Origin: CAYWMD01 sp964458575
GTDB taxonomy: Bacteria > Verrucomicrobiota > Verrucomicrobiia > Limisphaerales > JADLHS01
Length of the DNA stretch: 64,000 bases
Direction: 5' to 3'
Assembly (NCBI GenBank): GCA_964458575.1
Contig: CAYWMD010000013.1
Span: forward strand, 1 to 64,000
The position numbers and the translations under genes were made by a program. The notes beneath the pieces are model-generated. The model was given only the letters and a program-made list of their open reading frames with translations. It did not search any database and was not told the DNA's origin. Positions within the stretch are counted from its first letter, which is position 1. Each line of letters opens with the position of its first letter. Below, one piece after another: positions 1 to 7,286 of the stretch.

Positions 1-2
1 CC

Positions 3-317
3 GTGATGGTGGTGGTGGTCTTCGCCGTTGGGCATTTGGTGTGGGGTTGGAAAAGCTACCTTGTCTGGTTTCACCTGCTGGTCGGTGCGGCGTATGCGTT
101 TCACGTGACGCTCACCGCGCACGTTTTGAAGACGCGGCAATCGGATATCACCAGCCAGGGGTATCTTTTCTCGGCCGTGGTGATTTTTCTCGGCAACGCA
201 CTGGTGTTGCTGATCGGCATTCCGTTGCTCACGGCCAGGGTGGATTTAGCCACGATGTTCGGCTGGTGGTTTGAAACCACCGGCTTGGTGATTCACCGGA
301 TCGGTAAAATGCTTTGA
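3..317 (+). CDS. C-terminal part of an unidentified membrane protein (5' end outside window)
   Basis: The frame is open from the first base, so the true start is probably upstream and this is the last ~104 residues. It shows about three hydrophobic segments (roughly residues 1-14, 18-36 and 53-76), so it is an integral membrane protein. It ends in a short basic tail (IGKML). I do not recognise the family and assign no function. It is on the same strand as the SIS isomerase that follows after a 152-bp gap in which I see nothing definite. Confidence 0.6.
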   Translation: MMVVVVFAVGHLVWGWKSYLVWFHLLVGAAYAFHVTLTAHVLKTRQSDITSQGYLFSAVVIFLGNALVLLIGIPLLTARVDLATMFGWWFETTGLVIHRIGKML

Positions 318-469
318 GTGAATGGCCTGCTTGTGGATTGAACCGCCTCAACCCGGCCCTCGCCATCGGATAGGAGTGGGTCAGGGGCGAAAGTTTTGCA
401 ATTGCCTCTCAATTTGATGGCGAAAAATCTCCCTGACAAACCCGCCCCTCCGCCGCATCCTGATTCGGC

Positions 470-1039
470 ATGAAGCAATGGATTTCGGACTATATCAAGT
501 CCCAGCAGGCCGCACATCAGTCCATCGCAGTGGATGGCGTGGCGCAGGTGATTGAGAAACTGCGGGACACGCTCAAGGCCGGCGGACAGATTCTCGTTTT
601 CGGCAACGGCGGCAGCGCGGCCAACGCCTCGCACTTCGCCACCGACCTCGGCAAGGGCGCGTCCGACAAGGTGGGCAAACGCTTCCGCGTTATCTCACTC
701 AATGACAATGTGAGTTGGATGACGGCCCTGGCCAACGATTACAGCTACGAGGAGATTTTCGTCGGACAATTGCAGAATTACGGGAACGCCGGCGATCTGG
801 CTATTGGTGTGAGCGTGAGCGGCAACTCGCCGAATTGCGTGAAGGCGATGGAGTGGGCGAAAAAGAACGGGCTGAAAACCGTGGCCTTGGTCGGCGCGAA
901 ACGCGGTCGCATGGCCGAAATCGCCGACCAGGTTCTCGTCATCAACGACACGCACTATGGCCGGGTGGAGGACGCGCAGATGGGAATTCTCCACATGCTT
1001 TGCTACGCGTTCATGGAAAACCCGCAGTGGGCGAAGTGA
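470..1039 (+). CDS. gmhA: SIS-domain phosphosugar isomerase, GmhA-like (sedoheptulose 7-phosphate isomerase)
   Basis: This 189-residue single SIS domain has the length of GmhA, which converts sedoheptulose 7-phosphate to D-glycero-D-manno-heptose 7-phosphate for LPS and surface glycans. The phosphosugar loop FGNGGSAANASH lies at about residues 44-55, and the second SIS motif SVSGNSPN at about 115-122. The C-terminal DAQMGILHMLCYAF has a histidine (H175) where the family carries a catalytic or metal-binding one. It starts at the first ATG. A heptose role fits the GT9 heptosyltransferase-like gene near 49 kb, but no other heptose genes are adjacent. DiaA-like SIS proteins are the alternative. 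Confidence 0.85.
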   Translation: MKQWISDYIKSQQAAHQSIAVDGVAQVIEKLRDTLKAGGQILVFGNGGSAANASHFATDLGKGASDKVGKRFRVISLNDNVSWMTALANDYSYEEIFVGQLQNYGNAGDLAIGVSVSGNSPNCVKAMEWAKKNGLKTVALVGAKRGRMAEIADQVLVINDTHYGRVEDAQMGILHMLCYAFMENPQWAK

Positions 1040-1052
1040 AACGTGATAAACA

Positions 1053-1793
1053 TTGGGTTTGGTTTTGAATGTTTCAAACCCATATCTTCGCGCGTTTATC
1101 GCCGGCGCAATTTGGTTCGGAGCAGTCGCGCTCAAGATGGTATCGCGGCATGCCGGCCATTGGTCTGCTTTCCCTCCACGCAACCTAATCGTCCTTCTCT
1201 TTGCATGGACAATTACGGCTTTGCTGGTTGGAGTCGCGGCCACAAAGTTTCAGAAACTGCGCTCATGGTGGGGCGTCAGCTTGGGCACTGTAGGAGGTTC
1301 GTTCGTTGTCCTCGGACTTATGTCGTTCACCGTCGAGAATCTCGATGCACCCACTAAGCCACCAAAGTTTAAGAACACTGACGAGATGATGATCTATCTG
1401 GGCAACGAGACAATGAAATGGGTAAAGAAGGATCGCGGAATTGACCTGGATTATTCGCTGGCGTCAATCAGCGTAATTGAGGAAGAACTTGCACGCATTT
1501 CCAAGGAGGTGAACAAGGCCAACCCTCAAAAAGGCACATTTGGGACAGCTCTCGGATACGGAGCATACATTGGCGAGGTGTTTCGGCGACGCGACGGCGG
1601 CTCTTGGGGTGTTGACCATGAGGTGGGCGGGTCGGGCTCTTATCCGTTAACTACCAAGAGTAATGGAGTAATTTTTCCGGTTGGCTGGTGCTGGAAACGA
1701 TTGACGATTGGTGAGGAGGATAACGTTTACCACAAGGCGCTGGCGTTCTCGGAAGGTGGCAACGTCATTACGAACGCAGTTGGAACCAAATAA
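1053..1793 (+). CDS. Unidentified membrane protein with a soluble C-terminal domain
   Basis: This 246-residue protein starts at TTG, since no ATG or GTG precedes the first hydrophobic stretch. Three probable membrane segments lie at about residues 13-29, 45-63 and 73-93. A soluble domain of about 150 residues follows (acidic and basic early, then Gly-rich near GGSGSYP). I do not recognise a family. It starts 13 bp after gmhA, so the two may be co-transcribed. Its last codons lie in the first copy of a 27-bp direct repeat whose second copy begins just after the stop. Confidence 0.6.
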   Translation: MGLVLNVSNPYLRAFIAGAIWFGAVALKMVSRHAGHWSAFPPRNLIVLLFAWTITALLVGVAATKFQKLRSWWGVSLGTVGGSFVVLGLMSFTVENLDAPTKPPKFKNTDEMMIYLGNETMKWVKKDRGIDLDYSLASISVIEEELARISKEVNKANPQKGTFGTALGYGAYIGEVFRRRDGGSWGVDHEVGGSGSYPLTTKSNGVIFPVGWCWKRLTIGEEDNVYHKALAFSEGGNVITNAVGTK

Positions 1794-1823
1794 CCCCTGG
1801 CGTTCTCGGAAGGTGGCAATGTC
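1740..1823. repeat. 27-bp direct repeat straddling a stop codon
   Basis: The 27 bases at 1740-1766 recur at 1797-1823 with a single C/T difference, giving a period of 57 bp. The first copy codes for the last part of the upstream membrane protein (reading LAFSEGGNV). The second is in the same frame but follows the stop. This looks like a recent short tandem duplication of a gene end, possibly leaving a trimmed C-terminus. Confidence 0.85.
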
Positions 1824-1834
1824 TTTCGGACTTC

Positions 1835-2752
1835 TTAGTTCTTTTTCCGCTTTGAACCCGCCAGCTTCCCGCCCTCCACCCGCACGAACTCGATGCATTG
1901 CTTCACGTCCTCCAGCAGATGATCGGTCGTGTTCTCGTACTCAACGTCAATGTGGCCTTTAAAACCAACGCGCTTCAATTCCGCGAGCACCCGCTTCATG
2001 TCGCCCGCGCCCCGACCCAACGGCTGATCCGGCGCATCCGCACTCGAATCCTTCGGGTCCTTCAGATGCACCGACAACACCCGGCGGCCGAGAACTTTGA
2101 TCGCGTCCGCGGGTTTGAGACCGGAGCGGACCAGGTGGCCCGTGTCCACGCACGCGCCCATGCGCGGGTCGCGGTTTTTCACCAGCGACAGCACATAGGC
2201 CGGATCCCAATTCTTGTAATCCGGTTTCTTTTCATCTTTGCGATGATTGTGAATGCAGAACTGGATGTCGTATTCCTTGACCAGCTTTTCCACGATGTCG
2301 AGCTGGTCCTCCGGCGGCTCACCGGTGAGGCCGCGCAAGTCGAGCTTCCTGGCAAATTCAAACACCTTGCGCGGGCCGGTTTCATCCTTGTTGCCCGCCG
2401 GAAAATGCGCGTTGTTCACGTAACAACTGACGCCCCGAATGCCCGCGGCGGCGAGCCTGGCTTTGAGCAGCTTGATATTCTCGTCGGACAAATTCTCGTC
2501 CAGTTTCACGTTGCCAGTTTCCGCGCTGAGCCTCTGCCAGGCGAAAAACTCGATCACCGTCCCGCCACACGCCTTCGTCTTGTCAATCGCCTCGAACGCC
2601 GTCCCCTGCCGAAACGTGTAGGCGGCACAGCCGACGGTGAACCCGCCGACTTCTCCGCCGGCGGTGCTCTGCACTGGCGCCGGCTGGGCGCTCAGAGTGA
2701 TCACCGCGAGGCTGGTTGCCCCGAGCAGGGAAAGCGTGAATTGTGTTTTCAT
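1835..2752 (-). CDS. Exported sugar phosphate isomerase/epimerase-like TIM-barrel protein
   Basis: I start it at the ATG at 2752, which gives a clean signal peptide (MKTQFTLSLLGATSLAVITLSAQ), instead of the longer frame. The mature ~280 residues fit the xylose-isomerase-like/AP-endonuclease-2 TIM barrel. Metal-ligand-type motifs include FCIHNH, GACVDTGHLVR and SVHLKD, with a final HIDVEYEN. The family binds a divalent metal and usually isomerises or epimerises sugars; the substrate here is unknown. Export suggests catabolism of environmental sugars. It is convergent with the upstream forward gene. Confidence 0.85.
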   Translation of the reverse strand: MKTQFTLSLLGATSLAVITLSAQPAPVQSTAGGEVGGFTVGCAAYTFRQGTAFEAIDKTKACGGTVIEFFAWQRLSAETGNVKLDENLSDENIKLLKARLAAAGIRGVSCYVNNAHFPAGNKDETGPRKVFEFARKLDLRGLTGEPPEDQLDIVEKLVKEYDIQFCIHNHRKDEKKPDYKNWDPAYVLSLVKNRDPRMGACVDTGHLVRSGLKPADAIKVLGRRVLSVHLKDPKDSSADAPDQPLGRGAGDMKRVLAELKRVGFKGHIDVEYENTTDHLLEDVKQCIEFVRVEGGKLAGSKRKKN

Positions 2753-3232
2753 AAAATTGGTCGCAAGCCGCCTCTGTTTAACCCAAAGTCGCCCGGAAGC
2801 GGAGAACAAAATCACGCCCGGCCGGCTTGGGCGCAGGTCAGTCTGTTACCGACGCCCGGACAACTTCCATCCACGAGAAAAGTTGGAAAAGACTCCCTTC
2901 CGGTGAACCGGCGCGCGGCCCGCTGGGGCGCAGCACGCAGTCTGCGGAAGCGCATTGGCGATGCAAACGTCCTCTGGCATCTCCCCCGCTGCGGCCCCGC
3001 GGGCCGCGTTCCGGTTCGGGGGTTCAATGTGCCAAATCTTATTTGGGAGAATTCTCACCCTGACCCTCTCCCGCTGGGAGGGGACAGCCGTTGAGTGCCT
3101 CGCCCTTGCCCGATGGTCGTGCGGTAAAATTCCGCCCTCCGGATTTTGGTGAGACAGCGAACGATCCTCCCGCTCCCAGCGGGAGAGGGCCGGGGTGGGG
3201 GAGAAATTCGAGAACCATATCCGCGCGGCGAA
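2753..3232. other. 480-bp intergenic region holding one family A element
   Basis: No ORF here looks genuine. Frames of 60-124 codons overlap on both strands but resemble no protein, and several run through the repeat. The only recognisable structure is the family A element at 3053-3203. The left part (2753-3050) probably holds the promoter of the exported TIM-barrel gene, but I see no convincing -35/-10 pair. Confidence 0.6.
3053..3203. repeat. Family A element, intergenic full-length copy
   Basis: This is a ~150-bp element whose two ends are inverted copies of about 28 bp (left 3053-3080, right about 3173-3203). Each end also contains its own small hairpin (CTCCC, three bases, GGGAG). The interior holds GTTGAGTG, which is also found in the copy at 24.2 kb. 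It encodes no protein of its own. It resembles a MITE or REP-type element mobilised in trans. Related copies lie inside genes at 9.0, 23.3, 24.2 and 26.9 kb. Confidence 0.8.
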
Positions 3233-3514
3233 TTATGCAGCGGTTGGCCGCAAATGCACAATGGTCGCGCCCCAGCCGCCGAAATGTTCGTTGGCGAGAT
3301 GAAATTCCGTGACCTGCGGATGCTTTTCCAGAATGGAATGAACCGTGCGGCGCAAATTGCCGATGCCTTTCCCGTGAATGATCCGCACCCGCAGGATGCC
3401 GCGCCGCTGGCACTCGGCCAGGTAATCCGGCACGAGATCCTTGATTTCGCGCGGCTGGAACGTGTGCAAGTCCAGCACACCGTCAATCGGCAGTTCAACC
3501 GGTTCGTCGGCCAT
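3233..3514 (-). CDS. Smr-domain protein
   Basis: This is a stand-alone Smr domain of about 93 residues. The family signature is clear: LDLHTFQPREI near the N-terminus and the nucleic-acid-facing HGKGIGNLR in the middle. Smr domains, also found at the C-terminus of MutS2, are usually structure-specific DNA or RNA nucleases. I take the ATG at 3514 (MADEPVEL) instead of the longer frame because the preceding 19 residues do not look like the domain. The family A element lies just beyond its 3' end. Confidence 0.85.
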   Translation of the reverse strand: MADEPVELPIDGVLDLHTFQPREIKDLVPDYLAECQRRGILRVRIIHGKGIGNLRRTVHSILEKHPQVTEFHLANEHFGGWGATIVHLRPTAA

Positions 3515-3625
3515 GCCGGGATTTAACCACGAACGCTGATGAATCGCGAGCAGGCACACACGATGGAACACCCCTCACGCGAGGTTTGATTCCGCCGGTC
3601 GCCTGCCGGTATAGTCGCCGCGCTC

Positions 3626-4090
3626 ATGAGAATCCGCCGAGCCAGACTGACTGACGCCGTGACCATCGCCGCCTTCAACGCGCGCCTGGCGTGGGAAACG
3701 GAACATCGCCGGCTGAATTCCGCCCGCGTCCAACGCGGCGTCGTCGCGCTCTTGAAAGACCCCGCGAAAGGAACGTATTTCGTTGCCGAAGAGAAGGGCG
3801 CGATCATCGGTCAGCTTTTGATCACCCCTGAATGGAGCGATTGGCGCAACGGCGACTTCTGGTGGATTCAGAGCGTCTATGTCGTGCCGGAGTTCCGTCG
3901 GCGCGGCGTTTTTTGTGCGCTGTTCAGTCAGGTTCGGAAACGGGCGAAATCCCGCCGGAATATCTGCGGCTTGCGGCTCTACGTCGAAACGGCGAACTAC
4001 CGCGCGCAACGGACCTACCGGCAGCTTGGGATGCATTCCGCGCCCTACAAAATCTTTGAGATGGATTTTGTGCTCAACTCCGGCCATTAA
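3626..4090 (+). CDS. GNAT-family N-acetyltransferase
   Basis: This 154-residue protein has the GNAT core. The N-terminal strand reads MRIRRARLTDAVTIAAFN. The acetyl-CoA loop is represented by VVPEFRRRGVFCALF (about residues 87-101), and the NYRAQRTYRQLGM motif near the C-terminus is typical of small-molecule or N-terminal acetyltransferases. The substrate cannot be told from sequence. A second GNAT gene follows 6 bp later in the same direction, so the two are probably co-transcribed. Confidence 0.88.
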   Translation: MRIRRARLTDAVTIAAFNARLAWETEHRRLNSARVQRGVVALLKDPAKGTYFVAEEKGAIIGQLLITPEWSDWRNGDFWWIQSVYVVPEFRRRGVFCALFSQVRKRAKSRRNICGLRLYVETANYRAQRTYRQLGMHSAPYKIFEMDFVLNSGH

Positions 4091-4096
4091 GACCGC

Positions 4097-4549
4097 ATGC
4101 CGGCCCGTTATTACAGGATGCGCGACAGGGACCTGGTGGGAGTGCTGCGCTTGTGGCGTCGAACCGAAGGCGTCGGGCTGAATGAGTCGGATACGCCCGC
4201 CCAACTTGGCATTTACCTTCGACGAAATCCCGGCATGAGTTTCGTGGCTCGCGTCGCCGGCAAGATTGTTGGCGCAGTGCTCTGCGGTCACGATGGTCGC
4301 CGGGGCTATCTCCATCATCTGGCAGTTGCGAAACACCATCGGCAGAAAGGCCTTGGCAAGACACTGGTCGCGATGTGTCTGGCCCGGCTCGCGGAAAGTG
4401 GAATTCTCAAGTGCAACATTTTCCTCTACGCCAACAATGAAGCGGGCGAAGGCTTTTGGAAACAGAACGGCTGGGAGAATCGGGATGACCTGTGCGTGAT
4501 GCAAAAGACCATCCACCCGGCCACAACTCCGCCGCGTCGCAGCCGATAA
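4097..4549 (+). CDS. GNAT-family N-acetyltransferase
   Basis: This 150-residue GNAT protein is of the YpeA type. The acetyl-CoA-binding segment reads LAVAKHHRQKGLGKTLV (consensus Q/RxxGxG/A), followed by NNEAGEGFWKQNGW, the usual C-terminal signature. It is clearly a different subgroup from the GNAT just upstream, so this is not a recent tandem duplication. Its basic C-terminal tail (PPRRSR) is probably disordered. The substrate is unknown; ribosomal protein N-termini and small amines are common in the family. Confidence 0.88.
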   Translation: MPARYYRMRDRDLVGVLRLWRRTEGVGLNESDTPAQLGIYLRRNPGMSFVARVAGKIVGAVLCGHDGRRGYLHHLAVAKHHRQKGLGKTLVAMCLARLAESGILKCNIFLYANNEAGEGFWKQNGWENRDDLCVMQKTIHPATTPPRRSR

Positions 4550-4564
4550 CGATCACTTCATCCA

Positions 4565-5905
4565 ATGAAAACATTGAAACAAATTGTCCTGACTGGTTCG
4601 CTCGTTCTTCTGGCGCTGGCCGCGGCGGCGCAGAACAGTTCGGGCGTCCGCGACGCTGTCCGCGCCCGCGTTGACGCCGAGTATGCAGCGCTGTTCCAGC
4701 TTTACACCAATCTCCACGCCAACCCGGAGCTTTCGCTGCACGAGGAAAAATCTTCGATGCGCATGGCCGACGAACTCAAGCGGGCCGACTACGAAGTCAC
4801 CACCCGGGTCGGGGGTCACGGTGTGGTGGCCGTGTTGAAAAACGGCGCCGGGCCGACCGTGCTGGTGCGCGCCGACATGGATGCACTGCCGGTAAAGGAA
4901 CAAACCGATGTGCCCTACGCCAGCACGGTGACCACCAAGGACGCCGCCGGCAACGATGTGTCCGTGATGCACGCGTGCGGCCATGATGTGCACATGACCT
5001 GCCTGATTGGCGCGGCACGCGTGCTGGCGCAACTCAAGGACCGCTGGCACGGCACGCTCGTATTGATTGCGCAACCAGCCGAGGAACGCGGCGGGGGTGC
5101 GAAAAACATGATCGAGGATGGACTGTTCACGCGGTTTCCACGGCCGGATTATTGTCTGGCGTTGCACGACAGCGCGGAATTTCCCGCGGGCACGCTGATT
5201 TACACGCCTGGTTTTGCCGGGGCGAACGTGGATTCCGTGGATATCACGGTGCGCGGCGTTGGTGGACACGGCGCCTATCCGCACAAGACCAAGGATCCCG
5301 TCGTGCTGGCGTCGCAAATCGTGCTGGCGTTGCAAACCATCGCGAGCCGGGAGATCAAGCCCGGCCAACCCGTGGTCGTCACGGTCGGCTCCATCCACGG
5401 CGGCACGAAGCACAACATCATCCCCGACGAAGTGAAGCTGCAACTCACGGTGCGTTCGTACGCAGACGAGGTGCGGCAGCAGACGTTGGAAGCGATCAAA
5501 CGCATTGCGCGGGGTGAAGGCATCGCCGCCGGGCTGCCCGAGGATTTGCTGCCCATCGTAAAGGTCGAGGACGACTGCAACCCGGCGTTGTACAATGACC
5601 CGGCCCTGACCGAGCGGTTGGTGGGCGTTTTCAAATCCTGGTTTGGCGAAACCAGCGTGCAATACCGGACGCCCAGCATGGGCGGCGAAGATTTTGCCGA
5701 GTACGGCCGGACCGAGCCGAAGATTCCCATTTGCATGTTCGACATCGGCGCGGTCGAGCCGGGGAAGGTGCAGGAAAGCAAGCGCACCGGCAAACCCCTG
5801 CCCTCTTTGCATTCGCCGCTGTTTGCGCCCGCTCCCGAGCCAACCCTCAAAACCGGCGTCACCGCGATGACGGCGGCGGTGCTGGAATTGATGGGCAAGC
5901 AATAG
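4565..5905 (+). CDS. Exported M20-family amidohydrolase (peptidase/aminoacylase type)
   Basis: This 446-residue protein begins with a signal peptide (LVLLALAAAAQ). The M20D metal-site motifs are intact: RADMDALPVKE, HACGHDVHMT and QPAEERGGGA, then a dimerisation domain with GGHGAYPHKTKDP and a C-terminal GGEDFAEYG. Such enzymes cleave N-acyl-amino acids or small peptides using two metal ions. The neighbouring cytosolic paralogue and the CstA transporter suggest staged breakdown: periplasmic trimming, uptake, then cytosolic hydrolysis. Confidence 0.9.
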   Translation: MKTLKQIVLTGSLVLLALAAAAQNSSGVRDAVRARVDAEYAALFQLYTNLHANPELSLHEEKSSMRMADELKRADYEVTTRVGGHGVVAVLKNGAGPTVLVRADMDALPVKEQTDVPYASTVTTKDAAGNDVSVMHACGHDVHMTCLIGAARVLAQLKDRWHGTLVLIAQPAEERGGGAKNMIEDGLFTRFPRPDYCLALHDSAEFPAGTLIYTPGFAGANVDSVDITVRGVGGHGAYPHKTKDPVVLASQIVLALQTIASREIKPGQPVVVTVGSIHGGTKHNIIPDEVKLQLTVRSYADEVRQQTLEAIKRIARGEGIAAGLPEDLLPIVKVEDDCNPALYNDPALTERLVGVFKSWFGETSVQYRTPSMGGEDFAEYGRTEPKIPICMFDIGAVEPGKVQESKRTGKPLPSLHSPLFAPAPEPTLKTGVTAMTAAVLELMGKQ

Positions 5906-5984
5906 GGCAGAGTTCCAGCCGGCGGAAGACCAGCAATTTTCGGCTTACGATTCACGACGTAGGCGGGCATTATCGGCCTAGCGC

Positions 5985-7286
5985 ATGCATCGCAAATCGC
6001 ACAACCGCACCAAATCGCCCGGCAACATTCGCGAAGCCGTCCGTTCGCGGATAAACCAGGAGTTTCCCGGCCTCTTTCAACTCTACAAACACCTTCATGC
6101 CAACCCGGAGCTGTCGTTTCATGAAAGGCAGACGGCGGCCCGCGTTGCGGCGGAACTCAAGCGCGCGGGTTGCAAGGTCGCCGCGGCCATTGGCGATAAT
6201 GGCGTCGTTGCGGTCCTGAAAAATGGCAGCGGGCCAACGGTCCTTGTGCGCGCCGACATGGACGCGTTGCCCGTGAAGGAGCAAACCGGGTTGCCCTACG
6301 CGAGCCGCGTGACGACCAAGGATGATGCCGGCGCTGAAGTGCCCGTCATGCACGCTTGCGGACATGATTTTCACATGACGTCGTTGATCGGGACGGCGCG
6401 TGTGCTGGCGCAACTCAAACACCGCTGGCAAGGCACGCTGGTTTTCATCGGTCAACCGGCGGAAGAAAGCGGCGGCGGCGCGCGCGCGATGCTGGCGGAT
6501 GGCTTGTTCAGGCGGTTTCCCAAACCCGACTATTGTCTGGCGTTGCACGACAAATCCGACCTGCCGGCCGGGATGCTGGCCTACACGTCCGGTCTGATGA
6601 TGGCCAACGTGGACACGGTGGACATCCTCGTGCGCGGACTCGGCGGACACGGCGCCTGGCCGCACACGGCGAAAGATCCCGTCGTGCTCGCGTCGCAGAT
6701 CGTTCTCGCTCTGCAAACCATCGTCAGCCGCGAAGTGGAACCCGGTCAGGCGGTCGTGGTGACGGTTGGCGCCATCCACGGCGGTACGAAACACAACGTC
6801 ATTCCGGACGAGGTGAAGTTGCAACTCACGGTGCGCAGTTACACGAACGAAGTACGACACAAGACGCTCGCCAGCATCAAACGCATCGCGCGCGGTCAGG
6901 CCTTGGCGGCGGGCATGCCGGAGGATTGCCTGCCCGTGGTTAAAGTTTCCGACCAGACCTTCAACGCGCTTTACAACGATCCCCAACTGACCGAACGCGT
7001 CGCGAACGCCTTCAAGTCCTGGTTCGGCAAGGACAAGGTTCTTCGCACACGGCCGACGATGGGCGGAGAGGATTTTGCCGAGTACGGTCTCACCCAGGAC
7101 AGAATTCCGATCTGCATGTTCTGGGTCGGCGCCGTCAATCACGCCAAGTTTAAGCAAGCCAAACGCAAGGCGAAGCCCCTCCCGCCCCTGCACTCGCCGT
7201 TCTGGGCGCCCGACCCTGAACCGACCATCAAGACGGGGATTACGGCGATGACGGCAGCAGTTTTGGAGTTGATGGAAACCAAATGA
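5985..7286 (+). CDS. Cytoplasmic M20-family amidohydrolase, paralogue of the upstream gene
   Basis: This 433-residue protein aligns end to end with the preceding M20 enzyme but lacks a signal peptide; its N-terminus is basic (MHRKSHNRTKSPG). The metal motifs RADMDALPVKE, HACGHDFHMT and QPAEESGGGA and the GGEDFAEYG segment are all present. The pair is an old tandem duplication whose copies differ in location. Its stop overlaps the start of the CstA gene by four bases (ATGA), a strong sign of translational coupling with the transporter. Confidence 0.9.
   Translation: MHRKSHNRTKSPGNIREAVRSRINQEFPGLFQLYKHLHANPELSFHERQTAARVAAELKRAGCKVAAAIGDNGVVAVLKNGSGPTVLVRADMDALPVKEQTGLPYASRVTTKDDAGAEVPVMHACGHDFHMTSLIGTARVLAQLKHRWQGTLVFIGQPAEESGGGARAMLADGLFRRFPKPDYCLALHDKSDLPAGMLAYTSGLMMANVDTVDILVRGLGGHGAWPHTAKDPVVLASQIVLALQTIVSREVEPGQAVVVTVGAIHGGTKHNVIPDEVKLQLTVRSYTNEVRHKTLASIKRIARGQALAAGMPEDCLPVVKVSDQTFNALYNDPQLTERVANAFKSWFGKDKVLRTRPTMGGEDFAEYGLTQDRIPICMFWVGAVNHAKFKQAKRKAKPLPPLHSPFWAPDPEPTIKTGITAMTAAVLELMETK

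Noticed and set aside
1898..3094. 398-codon plus-strand frame opposite the exported TIM-barrel gene
   Set aside because: It is the antisense of a gene with a signal peptide and metal motifs, and continues into a repeat element.
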